Source: Phoronis australis (lineage: Eukaryota; Phoronida; Phoronidae). From it: a stretch of 64,000 nt of DNA. Positions 54,001 to 64,000 of this stretch are shown one piece after another. The notes below the pieces were generated by a model that did not search any database, was not told the origin of the DNA, and saw only the letters and a program-made list of their open reading frames with translations. The first letter of the stretch is position 1. Every line of letters begins with the position of its first letter. Made by a program: the position numbers and the translations under genes. The stretch is taken from NCBI GenBank assembly GCA_002633005.1, contig NMRA01000499.1, positions 186,001-250,000 of the forward strand, written 5' to 3'.

Positions 54001-56075
54001 CCTTTCCCCACCAAATGGATTTTACTGGAACAGGCTTTATGAGCTCAACCTCTATGAGACAATCTGGAGATACTAGCATTGAATGCTAGAAGGAATGTTG
54101 ACAGAAAGGAAGTCACCATTGAAACCCATCATAGTTTCACACTTGATAGGAAGTGCAAAGTTAGAGGTTTCAGAATTAAAAATAATTTTTTTCTGCCTAA
54201 TGAACTGTTCCCTGTAACAACTTCAAATATTGGGTAGAAACTCACTTCAGATCTGGACCCACGACCACCTAGCATTACTCAGTCCCTTAAACTATTTGAG
54301 AACTTGAATTACTTAGACTTACTTTCTCATGTTTTAGAGACTACTAAAATGTATTCAAACAAAAGAACTCAAAATTATGAGTAATTTTCAGTTTACTCAA
54401 GAAAGCACCACCACCAGTAAATATGGAGCACACTTAGAAAAATTACTAAAAAATTCCAAGACTGGGTTCAAAATTTGACTCCTCACTAAGCGTTAAAAGA
54501 ACATTTACTAAAATTGTCTTGTTGCACCAAAGACTTCGGAGTAAGGGACTTGTCATTGAGTAAAGTTTGGTGGTCATTATTTCTTGAGTATAACTAGAGT
54601 AAGTACAATTGGGAGTGAATCAAAGTATCTTGGTAATTCAAGTGTCTGAGGAAAGGTCAAAGGTCACCGGCCCAGATTACTAATATTTGAAAGTATATGA
54701 GTATGGATGTTTCACAAGAAACACATTTGCCAATAATACATCTCATGCACAGAATACACACTTATTAACAATATTACCTCATGCACAGAACTATTCTTTC
54801 CTTCTGACGATGCAGATATAGTAGTCCTTAGAGCTGGTTTGGGACTAATGGCTGCCACAGGGGTTTTTGAAGTAGTACTCATGACAGTTTGTAAATTTGA
54901 ACCCGGGCGAGAAACATGCCTGGAGACCGAGGCAGGAACTGTCAATCTCAGGAAATCGTCGGGCAGTTTGCCAATTAATGGTGGGTTCCAATGGCGGTAC
55001 ACCTTTGGCGGTGGTAATACTGGCTGGTTTGACAGAGGCACTTTAGGAACTGTTTGCTCTCGTATCCTCATATTGCGAAGAGACTGTGTGAATGGGTCAG
55101 CCATGTCATCATCACTACTACTACTACTGCTTATGTCAGCTAACCTGGCCTGAAATGGTTAAACGCCATTGTTACAACCAAAACGAAACGAAACGTGACA
55201 AAATACACAGCTTCTTCACTTGACATCACAATATTACACAACACCTGAATTCTGTAAAATTTCATAAATAAATGAAAATAACGAGGACGAAGACGAATTT
55301 TACTTCAGTACTTTAGCATAGTTTTTATCCTACAGATGTCATCAATCAGCACGTGGTGAAATTTTGGGCATTTTTGATTTTGTGAGCACTTTTCATAGCT
55401 GGAAAGTGACCATTTTGGCAAGTCTATATGTGTATGAACTCGTAGAAACTTATCCATGCCAGACAACCCAAGGTTTGTAATTTGTTAAAGTGAAGTCAGC
55501 ACTGTCTCAAAATATGTTTGTTTTAAGCCACAAACATGGGACTAGTCTACTCATGTTCAATCTAACGTTATTCTTCAATGCAATATAAATCATACAACTA
55601 GTCCTCTCATGTTCAGTTTAACACGACATCCTTCAATACAATATACCTCACTCATCTTTAATCACTCAGTATATCATTCAATGCAATATACCTGGTATGG
55701 TGGTGGCGGTCCACTGCTCAAGCTTGCTGGGCTCGGCACAACGCCCAGATCAACTGACCTCGGCGGGGGATCTTTTGGTTTATCACTAACCTCACTGCCC
55801 CCTAAGTCCACATTCATTGTCAATAACTGATCGATAGTAGCGTCAACAACTCCGTCATTGGCTCGAAGTACTGCTTCGATCACGTCAGAGTCCATAGTTG
55901 GAAACATCAACTTGAAGTCAGACATGGCCTGGTTGAAGTCCAAATGTTTGGTGCCTTGCTGTTGAGACAAGTTACGATGGTGGTGGTGAGGTCTGTGATG
56001 GCGGTGTCGAGGGCGATGCACACCACTACGTTGCCCCCCCACAGAGTCTTGCTGAGAACCTGGTGTTGACGTCAT
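48052..56075 (-). CDS. CUEDC1: CUE domain-containing protein 1
   Basis: Coding exons in transcript order: 55692-56075 (exon begins 56101; ATG at 56073-56075), 54778-55149, 52627-52819, 51337-51465, 50370-50451, 48583-48706, 48052-48162 (stop 48052-48054). Phases agree at every junction; 464 residues (human 386). A His/Arg-rich N-terminus (residues 20-35) is followed by a CUE domain at about 46-88 (DFNQAMSDFKLMFPTMD, then IEAVLRAN, ATIDQLLTMN) with the MFP and LL ubiquitin-contact motifs. Then come a Pro-rich stretch, the family block YRHWNPPLIGKLPDDFLRL (about 179-197), the helical block YLEDERLALMLQNQEFLDEL, a basic block (KKKFAILASKFFSRRRRSKK) and NLLDDNDDEDLEDD. The CUE domain binds mono-ubiquitin; cellular role is poorly known. 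A 5' UTR exon probably starts the gene at about 58304-58430. It diverges from PEPM and converges on MRPL16. Confidence 0.95.
50949..51105. mobile_element. MITE, CAGGGG(T/C)GGATCC family, copy 2
   Basis: 157 bp in CUEDC1 intron DNA, starting CAGGGGCGGATCCAGGATTT and ending TCTAAATTCGCCACTG. About 85% identical to 36865-37022 by eye, same orientation. The flanks TTAGTAG and AGTATTAG may be a degraded target duplication. Confidence 0.8.
51853..51933 (-). repeat. Dispersed repeat R2, copy 2
   Basis: Inverted relative to 62536-62616. The minus strand reads GGTAAAAATTCTCCAATTTG, then ATTTTGCTCAAGGTCAGAGC, then TTGTCCCAAATTCTAG. In a CUEDC1 intron. Confidence 0.6.
52461..52540 (+). mobile_element. 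tRNA-derived SINE head
   Basis: tRNA-like text with box A ATGGCTCAGTGGCTAGAGCG and a degenerate box B GGTTTCAGTCC spaced about 35 bases apart, then an A/T-rich tail. The box B mismatch (TTTCA for TTCGA) and lack of a paired acceptor stem argue against a tRNA gene. Confidence 0.6.
53000..54700. other. CUEDC1 intron, nothing recognised
   Basis: AT-rich intronic DNA with no open frames of note and no repeat that I could match elsewhere in the window. Confidence 0.4.
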
Positions 56076-56129
56076 ATCGACCAAATCAAGGGCGGTTTTA
56101 CCTAGGAAAAATAACATCACCACAATCAA

Positions 56130-58303
56130 TAATTGTCAGCATTTTTCAAGTTATCAAAAAGGGTGACAATCCCAGACATTCTTTTGCCTTCCAACAGATA
56201 TAACTGTATCTGTGAATCTTATATAAATATTGCTAGTGCATAAGATAACATTTTAAACTTCCAACTACAAACTCTCCACCACTTGTGAGCCTAGTGCATG
56301 AAAACAGTGATAAGGAAAATTATCATAAAATTATGCATACATTGTTTAGATTTAATCATTTTAACAAATGCAGAGTTGCACCGCTGCAGACACACTGACA
56401 ATAAACAGGACTCATCTCCCATTTGCTCATAACTGACTCAACTGGTAGTGCGTCACAAGCCAATAGGTCAGTCGTATCAGACAATTTGAATGACAGGATT
56501 TTAGGAAGAATACAGTACGCATGGTTTGTGGATGAAAAGGATTTCATTGTTTGAACATCAACAATGATTGGATAACAGAGACCTCGATTCCACTCTGAAA
56601 AACTTTTAAACATTACATGAAATTTGCCTCATCACGCCCAATTTGAACTCGCACAGAGCCTCGGCTTAAAAAAATTATATCAACTGTAAAATTCCTCACT
56701 TGACAGCCATACCTTTACAGTGTTTACAGACAATTTATCCCTCACCCGAAAAAATTACCCTCTCAGAATGCACAGGCATTTTTTTCTTGAGGTGAACGAT
56801 GACCCTGGATAACAATGAAGAATACAGACTCAATAGACGGTGTTCAGAGCAAAGAGTTGTGACAGATCTGCTATAGAATGCATATAGTTATAGTGAAGCA
56901 CAACCAGCTAACACAATGTGGGCTTGTTGTGACAGACTAGGAGATCACGTGGCAAGTGCCTGTGCGTTTTGGAAATTTGATTATTTCAATCAGAGTTGAA
57001 GAATGACTGAAATATAGTTTGAAAATTTTTAATAGTAAACATGAAAATTTTTTACTAAAAAATAAAGACTATCCAGGAACTCTCAAGAGTCTGGGCAGAC
57101 ATTTGCTCAGGTTGCCCGTTCTTCAATTTAGAATACCATATTTTTATTTTCAAAAGTTTCCTTATTTTGACAAGTTCATTTCACATAGAAATTCAACGAG
57201 GTCGCATTTGGCCAGATGACATTATGCTAAGCATTGAGCCTTGTAATAGCTTTGAATTTAAATTTATTGTAAGAGTAAAAGTTCAATAAATGTTAAAAAA
57301 AGAAACATTTTTTCGGATGGGTATATCTTGTCTGAACATGGGCTTTCTGTTTTTCAGCCTATTTTCACTCAAAAGTCACCGTCAGCCCCTGGGGCCTGCT
57401 TCCTGAATTGACCTGTCGATCAATAACAGCGCCCTCACCATTTTTAGCTCAGGTGTTTCATGTAGCAGGCTCAACCATAATCGAGGCCTGTGCGCGTCTA
57501 ATGTACAGCAAAAACATGAGACCGCCTGCACTATTGCTATGCATGGAAACATTCATCAGTGAATTAATAGATTAAATAAACATTGCCAGAACTGCAATTA
57601 TCTCCCTTTCATTTTTGTCTTAAACATGCAAGTTATGGGTCACTTGACTAGAAAAGTTGTGACCTTGGCCTATTAACAGATAATTGAGTAACAACTTTAC
57701 TGTCCAGCTCTATAAAACAAAACAATGGTCTGCCAAGACTCATCTACAATCAAAGGTTTGGAGCAGATTTTTACAACTCTTTACAAAGTCTACTAAACGA
57801 GCAAGCGCGACCTACACTTTAGGCGAGTAGGCACCCAACTGAAAGCAAAGACCACCCAAGGCAGAGCCATAATATCAATTCTGTGATACAGCAATAACAA
57901 CAATAATGTGTTTTTAGTTGAATCATGTTTTTACAACTTAAGTGTAGCATTAGCTGGGGTCAGCAAGAGGATTGGTTGAAATCACTGAAATAGAGTTTAG
58001 TATCTTTAAAGAAAACGTGGCTGCCAACAGGTGACTTTTAACGTGAGGTCAAATAAATTGTACCGGCGATACTAAAGATAAGGTTGATAATGAGTTCGGC
58101 TGTGCATGAAGTTGAACTGCATTGATCTTGATTATCATTTGAATCTGAATCGCACAAACTTCATAGAAAAGCCAAAGATATACTACGTCTCAGGACGAGA
58201 CGGTGCTGCGGCAAATAACTGAAAATGCTTACAAGCTAAAACATAACAAGACAAAGGGTGAAAAATTCAAAGGTTACGTAAACAGTGTTGTGACTTAGCC
58301 TAC
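56130..58303. other. CUEDC1 first intron
   Basis: Lies between the acceptor of the start-codon exon (56102) and the inferred donor of the 5' UTR exon (58303). No additional exon or repeat is recognised; open frames at 56356-56613 and 57019-57219 look like chance. Confidence 0.45.
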
Positions 58304-58457
58304 CTCTTCTAAAATGACGTCAAGAAGGAGGAAGCGGAAGTCCACCTTATGCTCCTAACGCTACCTATTGAGCAACGCACAACAACAACGTGGCAGTTTT
58401 TGACAGTGTTTGACCAGCTTACAAAGTTTCCACGCATTCCAATCACTGCACTCAGCC
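58304..58457. promoter_or_regulatory. Compact divergent promoter of CUEDC1 (-) and PEPM (+)
   Basis: On the minus strand a good donor (AGAAGAG|GTAGGC at 58303/58304) ends a probable CUEDC1 5' UTR exon; the PEPM ATG is at 58458. Both transcription starts must therefore fit within about 150 bp. The interval contains a full CRE (TGACGTCA, 58315-58322) and an ETS-like GCGGAAGT (58334-58341), both common in housekeeping divergent promoters. No TATA box is seen. Confidence 0.65.
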
Positions 58458-61400
58458 ATGGCCAGTCTAACGAAAATTTTCTCTAACGGTCTTCGTTCCA
58501 TCCGTCCAGATGTGCTGAAGCTCAACTTGCCAGGTAAGCACGGACGTAGCTCACCCAGCTACTGAGCTAGGCAACAACTTAACAAGTAAACTGCAGCAGT
58601 GCAGGGAGTAGGCAAATGGTGGTCCTAGTTCAACCCAGAGACAAAATATGAAATTCACCTTCAAGTTCAACTCCAGGAGTCCAATATTTTGCTTTTTCAT
58701 CAAGTTGTGTATGTTTAATTCCCTCACTATAGAAGTCGTAGTTTGTATCTGAACAGCATGAAGTTTACACAGTCGTATGTATTTTGTGAGTGGCTCGAAC
58801 TCGAAGCATTTTATTTTTGGTTGAAAATGAAAGCTGATGCAAGATGGTGCTGTGGTGGCCGTTTTGCAATTTTTCTGTTGCTGAGCCAGTTAGCTCTGCT
58901 GTCTCTGGAGATATATTTTTGTTTTTGAGTGCCAAAATTATAAATAAAGAAATGAGAAGTGTACATGTTAAAATGGACCTGCTTCGCCTTCAGCAGAAAT
59001 CTCATCAGATACACAAATATCACCAAAGGAAACATGGTGGTGAGGCCAGATGTTTTGTTTGTCTTTTTTCTTGTCGGAATTTTAATGTCTGCCGGTCAAG
59101 ATAGTAATTGCACTATGCTCTGTAATCTTATCCAGAAGTTGTTAAGTTGCTAGGTCTTCTGCCTAACCTGGTCTTGACACTGTCTGACACTGGTGTGCAA
59201 ACTTGAGATTTGTTGCAGAATAAAGTCATTTTATTTATATTACACTATGAGGTTTGTTTCTTTTTCATTTTCAGGGCTAACAGCTGTTCAGTCAAGATGT
59301 GCTTCTTCTGGAACCCAGGTTTGTCTTTGTGGTTTTTGTAATTCTTCTCAAATTAATTGCTTTTTCAATCAAACTTGCTTTTGAGGAAGCAAAATGTCCT
59401 GGAGAATTAAGGTAGGTACCTATTGAGGCACCAATACGATAGCATTTCCAATACAGTGCTTGACATTAACAACTGTCTAATTGTCCGAGACAACCAAAAA
59501 TTAAGCGCGAACAAGTTGAAATTTCTAAATGGTTAAATGGATAACCTAAAATCTTTCATAGTCGTGCACTTATGTCAATCCTATATTACATGTACGCACA
59601 CACAAAGTTCTTTCTGTAACCTCTTTGCAACGTATAAATTTTCAAAAAACTTCCAAGTGCATCCTGCCGGGAACCTGACTTCAACCTGATGTTGAGGCTG
59701 CAGTCATTCAGTGCCGCAATTTATGATAACTAGCTCAATTTGGTTTTAGGCTGCAGAGGCCACTGGTCGATTTGATTTTTTCCTAGTTTCAAAACAGCCA
59801 TGAAAAACACAAAAAGTTTCAAAGTAAACTTGTTCACAGAATTGCATGATTTGTTATGCCTGATAATGATTGCTATAAATGTTTGTCATTTTCATCTATT
59901 TCAACATTGAAGACCTACAAGCATTTTTTTCAATTCGTCGTCTGCTCTGCAGAGTGACTAAGAGCACCAGTAAGTTCTGTAACCCAGTATTCCAAAAGCG
60001 TTTTTCCCAGTGCCAGTGCGACCACTTCCAAAGGTGAAAAAGGTAGTGAAAAGAGTGTGAACTGATTAGGGCAAAGTGGATTTGTACCCAAGTGGCTGGT
60101 GCATTTTAAATTACTAGTGTAGAAAGAGTGCATACAGTCTGTAGTGCTGACCTCAGTAGATTGGCTATGGTCTGTAGTTCTGACCTCAGTTTGGCTAACT
60201 GTAAAAAAGCTGTAACTGCATCTTCAAATATACTTCGTTTAAACTACAAATACTAGCAGTTATTTATTCCTTCAAATTTTTGGTTAAGCTCATTTTGGAG
60301 TCAGACGAGTGGAATTGAAGAAGAGTTGTCTGAAAGGACAAGCAGTCAAAAAGTTAATATCTTGATCTGCAGTACCCTTAATGATTTGATGCAGGACGCT
60401 TTCCTCTTTGTATTTATTTCTTTCTCAACTTCCAACCTATAGGAATGTCTGAATATTACCTTTCAACCAATGGTAATGCCTGAATGCTTACTTATGCATC
60501 ATCCTTTCCCAATGCTACTGCTGGAGGTGGAAAGGGTGTAAGAATGGACATGAGTTTAAATTGTAATCTGTGATGTTTGCCAGTGCAATCATGAAAACGT
60601 ACTCTCTACTCATTTCAGAAATCCAAACAGTTAAAAGAAATGTTGGAATCTCCAGAACTTGAGTTCATCATGGAAGCACATAACGGACTAGGGGCAAAGA
60701 TTGTTGAAGAGGCTGGTAATGCTCTGATGTAGTACACACAGTCTTACTCAGCTGTTTATAAGATATTAGTAGTGAAAAGATGGCTTATTTCCATGAAAAG
60801 TGTATTACTCATCCTTAAATTTTCAGAAGACATCGAGTGAGAACCACCAGTAATTGTATCCTTCTCCCTTTCTGTAATGCATAACTTTGCACAATTGTTT
60901 GTCCAGTTTTAGCTGATATGGTACCCCCAAAACATTTCACTTTCCTTCAGTTGTCTGTATTATCTATAAGTCATACAATGTGTTTTTTCTTTATTGACTA
61001 TTGATTACTGAACAATTACTTTTAAATTACTTGTACCATTACTTATGCACCAGCATATACATGTCATTTCTGCCTGGGCATCCAGTGTCCATTGCTGTCA
61101 GTATCTCGTCAATCTCCTGAAGAAGCTTTATGAGATTTAAAAGACTTAGTTCTGTTCCTACGAAGGTGATGACAGATGACGACAAGTTTTGGAACGATTC
61201 GACTGTCGCTGTGTCTTCTTGTGGCATTTTTATTTTTTACATTTTTCTCTTTGTCTTCAGGATTCATTGGCAATTTTTCATAAAAATTCCAAACAAGTTT
61301 CTGTTATGAAGACGATAGCACCTTTCCATTTCAGGGTAGATTGCACATAGTTTGTGCCACCTAATGTTTTTTTGTCATCGGCCTTTTTGTCTGCCTTAGT

Positions 61401-63105
61401 GCTGTGAGGATCAATATAAAAATTGGCAGAGCACAACAACCGATGTGAAATTTCAGTCGGGCCAAATTACTGTGGTGCCCCCTAGTGGAACTTTTTTTCT
61501 ATTTGAGACTGGATCTCCTAAAGAAATTTTGGAAATTTGGCAAGTGTATTGTTATTAACTTGATAGGTAGATCCCACTACCATGGTACCTCCTATTGTCA
61601 ATTGGTTTTTTTATCTTTGACTCTGTATTTTTGGAGTCACTTGATGTATTTTCGTGAAATTTGGCAAATAGTTTTCTTTTAGATAGATGATGATGCTCTC
61701 TCAGTTTTGTATGGATGTATTCTGTACCATTTTATGATACTAATAAACAACTTGTGGTGCAATCATGTGTGCATTTCAACACTCCATGTTGTTCTTGTTG
61801 TACAATTTCTAGGCTTCAGCGGCATTTGGGGCAGTGGTTTGTCTATATCAGCCCAACTAGGCGTTCGTGACAGCAACGAGGCATCATGGACACAGGTTCT
61901 TGACGTTTGCGAGTTCATGAGCGATGCAGTGAACATTCCAATGCTGTTAGATGCCGACACTGGCTACGGAAACTTCAACAATGCCCGCCGACTTGTGACT
62001 AAGCTAGAACAGCGAGGAGTTGCTGGTAAGACACGCATGTGTAGTTAAGCTTTTCAGTGACTGTATTGATTAACGTTTAATCAATTTGCACCATTGCTTG
62101 AGGAATAGACCATTTTTACGTGCTCGCAAAAATGGTTGCATGAAGTCAGCTTCACGTTGCTGTCTGCCTGTCATTACGCTTTTCACACAAACTGCTTTAG
62201 TGACTACCCCTTGTTAGGTATTTTAGTTTTTCACAAAATTCTACTTGTCCGCCAATTGCAGTCATAACGGCTTGGTTTTAATGAAACTTGATACAAGTGT
62301 TTATCACGGATGCGTCAGCACTAGTCAATTTTTGAGTGGATTTGACTACCGTGACACACCCCTGTTAGCTGTTTTGGTTTTCAAGAATTACCGTAAAAAC
62401 TATGGTTCTATTAATTAGATGATATCACCTTTTTATTTTCAAATGGATTAGACATATTCTGTGCCACATAGTGGCCATGTTTATTATCTTCCTGTCTGTC
62501 ACCAGTCGATTTTCAGCTTTGGTGTCATGGTGGCCAAATTACAGTAAAAATTCTTCAATTTGAAGCAATGAAAAATGAGTATTTTGCTCAAGGTTGGAGC
62601 TTGATTTTAGAGATAGGCAATAGACAAACTTCACATTTCATACTCTTTAATGCTGCATGATATTGTGAGTATGTGTTAAAAAGAGGAGCTAAACTGGTTC
62701 AAAATTGTGTGGTCTTGATTTCTACACAGATGTGAAAGGCGTTTCAGAAATACTGACCTAATTGGAAACCATCATCTTTGCTGCTGGTAACACATCACAG
62801 TTTAACAGTTATCAAGTGTCATTTGCCTTTTTGTACATAAAGTGTTCATTGCTTCTCTACTGACAACTTTCACAATAGTTTTTAAGTGCAAAGATGTAGT
62901 GATTCCCAATGTAGTTGATCATTCTGCATGCGAGAAGGCGGAGCTTTGTGAATGAGCAGGCTGTCTGTAACACCTAACCAACCAATCATTGCTTACTACA
63001 CCAGGTGCATGTCTTGAGGATAAGTTGTTCCCTAAGACCAACTCTCTGTTGGACGGCCGTGCTCAGCCTCTGGCTGATATCGATGAGTTTTCACTCAAGA
63101 TAAAG
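58458..63105 (+). CDS. Phosphoenolpyruvate phosphomutase (5' part, 5 exons)
   Basis: Exons 58458-58533, 59275-59318, 60619-60715, 61813-62025, 63005-63105; phases 1, 0, 1, 1, 0; continues past the window. It encodes 177 residues so far. PEPM interconverts phosphoenolpyruvate and phosphonopyruvate, the entry step to C-P bond (phosphonate) synthesis. Residues 1-40 ([17 protein letters not shown]...) are basic, Ser-rich and nearly acid-free, like a mitochondrial presequence. The core then starts [20 protein letters not shown]. Active-site text: [10 protein letters not shown] (W78, S80), VRD (D92), [10 protein letters not shown] (D119, D121) and [10 protein letters not shown] (E148, N156). These match the mussel enzyme's W44, S46, D58, D85, D87, E114 and N122 (numbering from memory) at a constant offset of 34. 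The EDKxFPKxNS loop separates true PEPM from isocitrate-lyase relatives. Introns 3 and 4 carry the CTCF-like repeat. Confidence 0.95.
61047..61700 (+). repeat. Dispersed repeat with CTCF-like cores (PEPM intron 3)
   Basis: Starts ATGCACCAGCATATACATGT, homologous to 29002-29030, then CTGCCTGGGCATCCAGTGTC. Cores: GTGTCTTCTTGTGGCATTTT (61211), TTTGTGCCACCTAATGTTTT (61351), GTGGTGCCCCCTAGTGGAAC (61472-61491) and GGTACCTCCTATTGTCAATT (61582-61601). Same A/B alternation and same orientation as the 29 kb copy. Confidence 0.85.
62100..62500 (+). repeat. Dispersed repeat with CTCF-like cores (PEPM intron 4)
   Basis: More decayed copy: CTGCCTGTCATTACGC (62163), a core ACACACCCCTGTTAGCTGTT (62353) and a type B core TTCTGTGCCACATAGTGGCC (62457-62476). 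Confidence 0.7.
62536..62616 (+). repeat. Dispersed repeat R2, copy 3
   Basis: Reads AAATTACAGTAAAAATTCTT, CAATTTGAAGCAATGAAAAA, then ATTTTGCTCAAGGTTGGAGC. Matches 51853-51933 inverted and 4396-4480 direct. Confidence 0.6.
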
Positions 63106-64000
63106 GTGGGTAATTGACAAACTCAGTTTTAATGCAAATGTTACAAACTATAAACTGTAGTCAAGATGATGCGAGAATCCAAAAATCGTTCCAAATTTGG
63201 CTAGCTTCAGAATGTTACAACTCCAGAAATGGCTGATCGGATTCAAATGAAACTATACTTTATGTGTTGTTCTCTAAAACGCAGCTAGGAATCAAAATGT
63301 TCTGATTTACATGCACTGTCAAACGTTTCGCTGAACTCCAGTCAATCCTCATCAGTGACTGCACAACCAATAAATGGTTCTACAGTAAACCACAGTGCAT
63401 CACCTCACAACATGCAATCACATCAAGACTATAGATGGAGCTGTGTTGATGAACTCTGTATGTTACATACGACGACTGTAATGTTTTTATGGTAGTATAG
63501 GATCCTGGAAAAATGTCCAAATATGGCAAACTTTGGAACATCATGTCTCAGAAATGACAAACCAGATAACTATGAAACTTTGCTTTGTGCACTGTTTTCG
63601 AAGTATTTTAGGAATTGTTTAAAAATGTTGCACTTTTTTGCACAAGGGGTTATCAAATAAAGGACGTCTTGATTTTTATAAAACAACTTTTAAGTTGCAC
63701 ACAATGAAAATGAAATATTTTAGAAAACTGTAACTATGTTTGTGAGATCTCAACTTGAACATTTATATCAAATAAAATTTGATCATGTTATTGATACCGT
63801 CGTTTTGCTATCAATGTACCTAACTTTTTTTCTAAATATTACTAAAAAGTCATGGTCACGTGATCCAATTAACGGCAGATTGAAAAAGTCAAAAATCAAA
63901 TTCTACGGGTTTTCTTCTTTCAGAAATTATGTTTTTACCGAGTTAAAATTTATAGTTTTGTAGATTTTAAGCCAAATATGCAAACTTGTTAAGAAGGTTC
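63106..64000. other. PEPM intron 5 (continues past window)
   Basis: Follows the donor AAG|GTGGGT. Two diverged stretches (63170-63300 and 63500-63605) share TCCAAAT.TGGC..., ...CAGAAATG.C.GAT... and ATGAAAC...TGC text, so an old duplication or repeat is likely. No further PEPM exon is recognised. Confidence 0.45.

Overview
The window is nuclear DNA from an animal. It is AT-rich and carries intron-split genes with GT..AG splice sites, 0.3-3 kb introns and many dispersed repeats. All identifiable proteins are animal orthologues (CCDC102A, CUEDC1, MRPL16, a SERHL-like hydrolase). A mitochondrial-type phosphoenolpyruvate phosphomutase (PEPM), an enzyme known from marine invertebrates, points to a marine invertebrate. 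I cannot fix the phylum; a deuterostome or lophotrochozoan is my guess. Allele-like sequence pairs differing by about 1-3% flank two of the three single-N gaps, which fits a highly heterozygous, outbred animal.

Layout, left to right: (1) 1-0.9 kb, dispersed repeat; (2) 2.4-6.5 kb, + strand, last five exons of a SERHL-like alpha/beta hydrolase whose 5' part is off the window; (3) 10.9-18.5 kb, - strand, complete CCDC102A coding region in eight exons, with exon 6 present twice around an N gap at 12941; (4) 18.8-19.2 kb, long inverted repeat, and 21.8-22.3 kb, tRNA-derived SINE pair; (5) 24.0-33.6 kb, + strand, a C2H2 zinc-finger protein of about 830 aa with an AT-hook and ten C-terminal fingers; (6) 36-39.7 kb, repeats, a MITE and a 1.2 kb duplication around an N gap at 38436; (7) 40.9-44.8 kb, + strand, complete MRPL16 in four exons; (8) 48.1-58.3 kb, - strand, complete CUEDC1 coding region in eight coding exons plus a 5' UTR exon; (9) 58.5 kb to past the right edge, + strand, the first five exons of PEPM.

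CUEDC1 and PEPM are divergent and share a promoter of about 150 bp. CUEDC1 and MRPL16 are convergent. The genes are unrelated in function: two mitochondrial (MRPL16, PEPM presequence), one ubiquitin-binding (CUEDC1), one coiled-coil, one DNA-binding, one hydrolase. I see no operon-like system.

The most interesting points are: a dispersed repeat family (1-0.9, 29.0-30.0, 31.0-31.35, 61.05-61.7 and 62.1-62.6 kb) whose most conserved core matches the CTCF binding consensus and always has the same orientation; two adjacent zinc-finger-gene exons with identical phases, separated by too little intron to be joined, which look mutually exclusive; a 446-bp solo LTR present in only one of two assembled alleles; and two micro-duplications that copied splice sites. 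Exon boundaries were read by hand from reading frame, phase and splice consensus. No transcript data were available.
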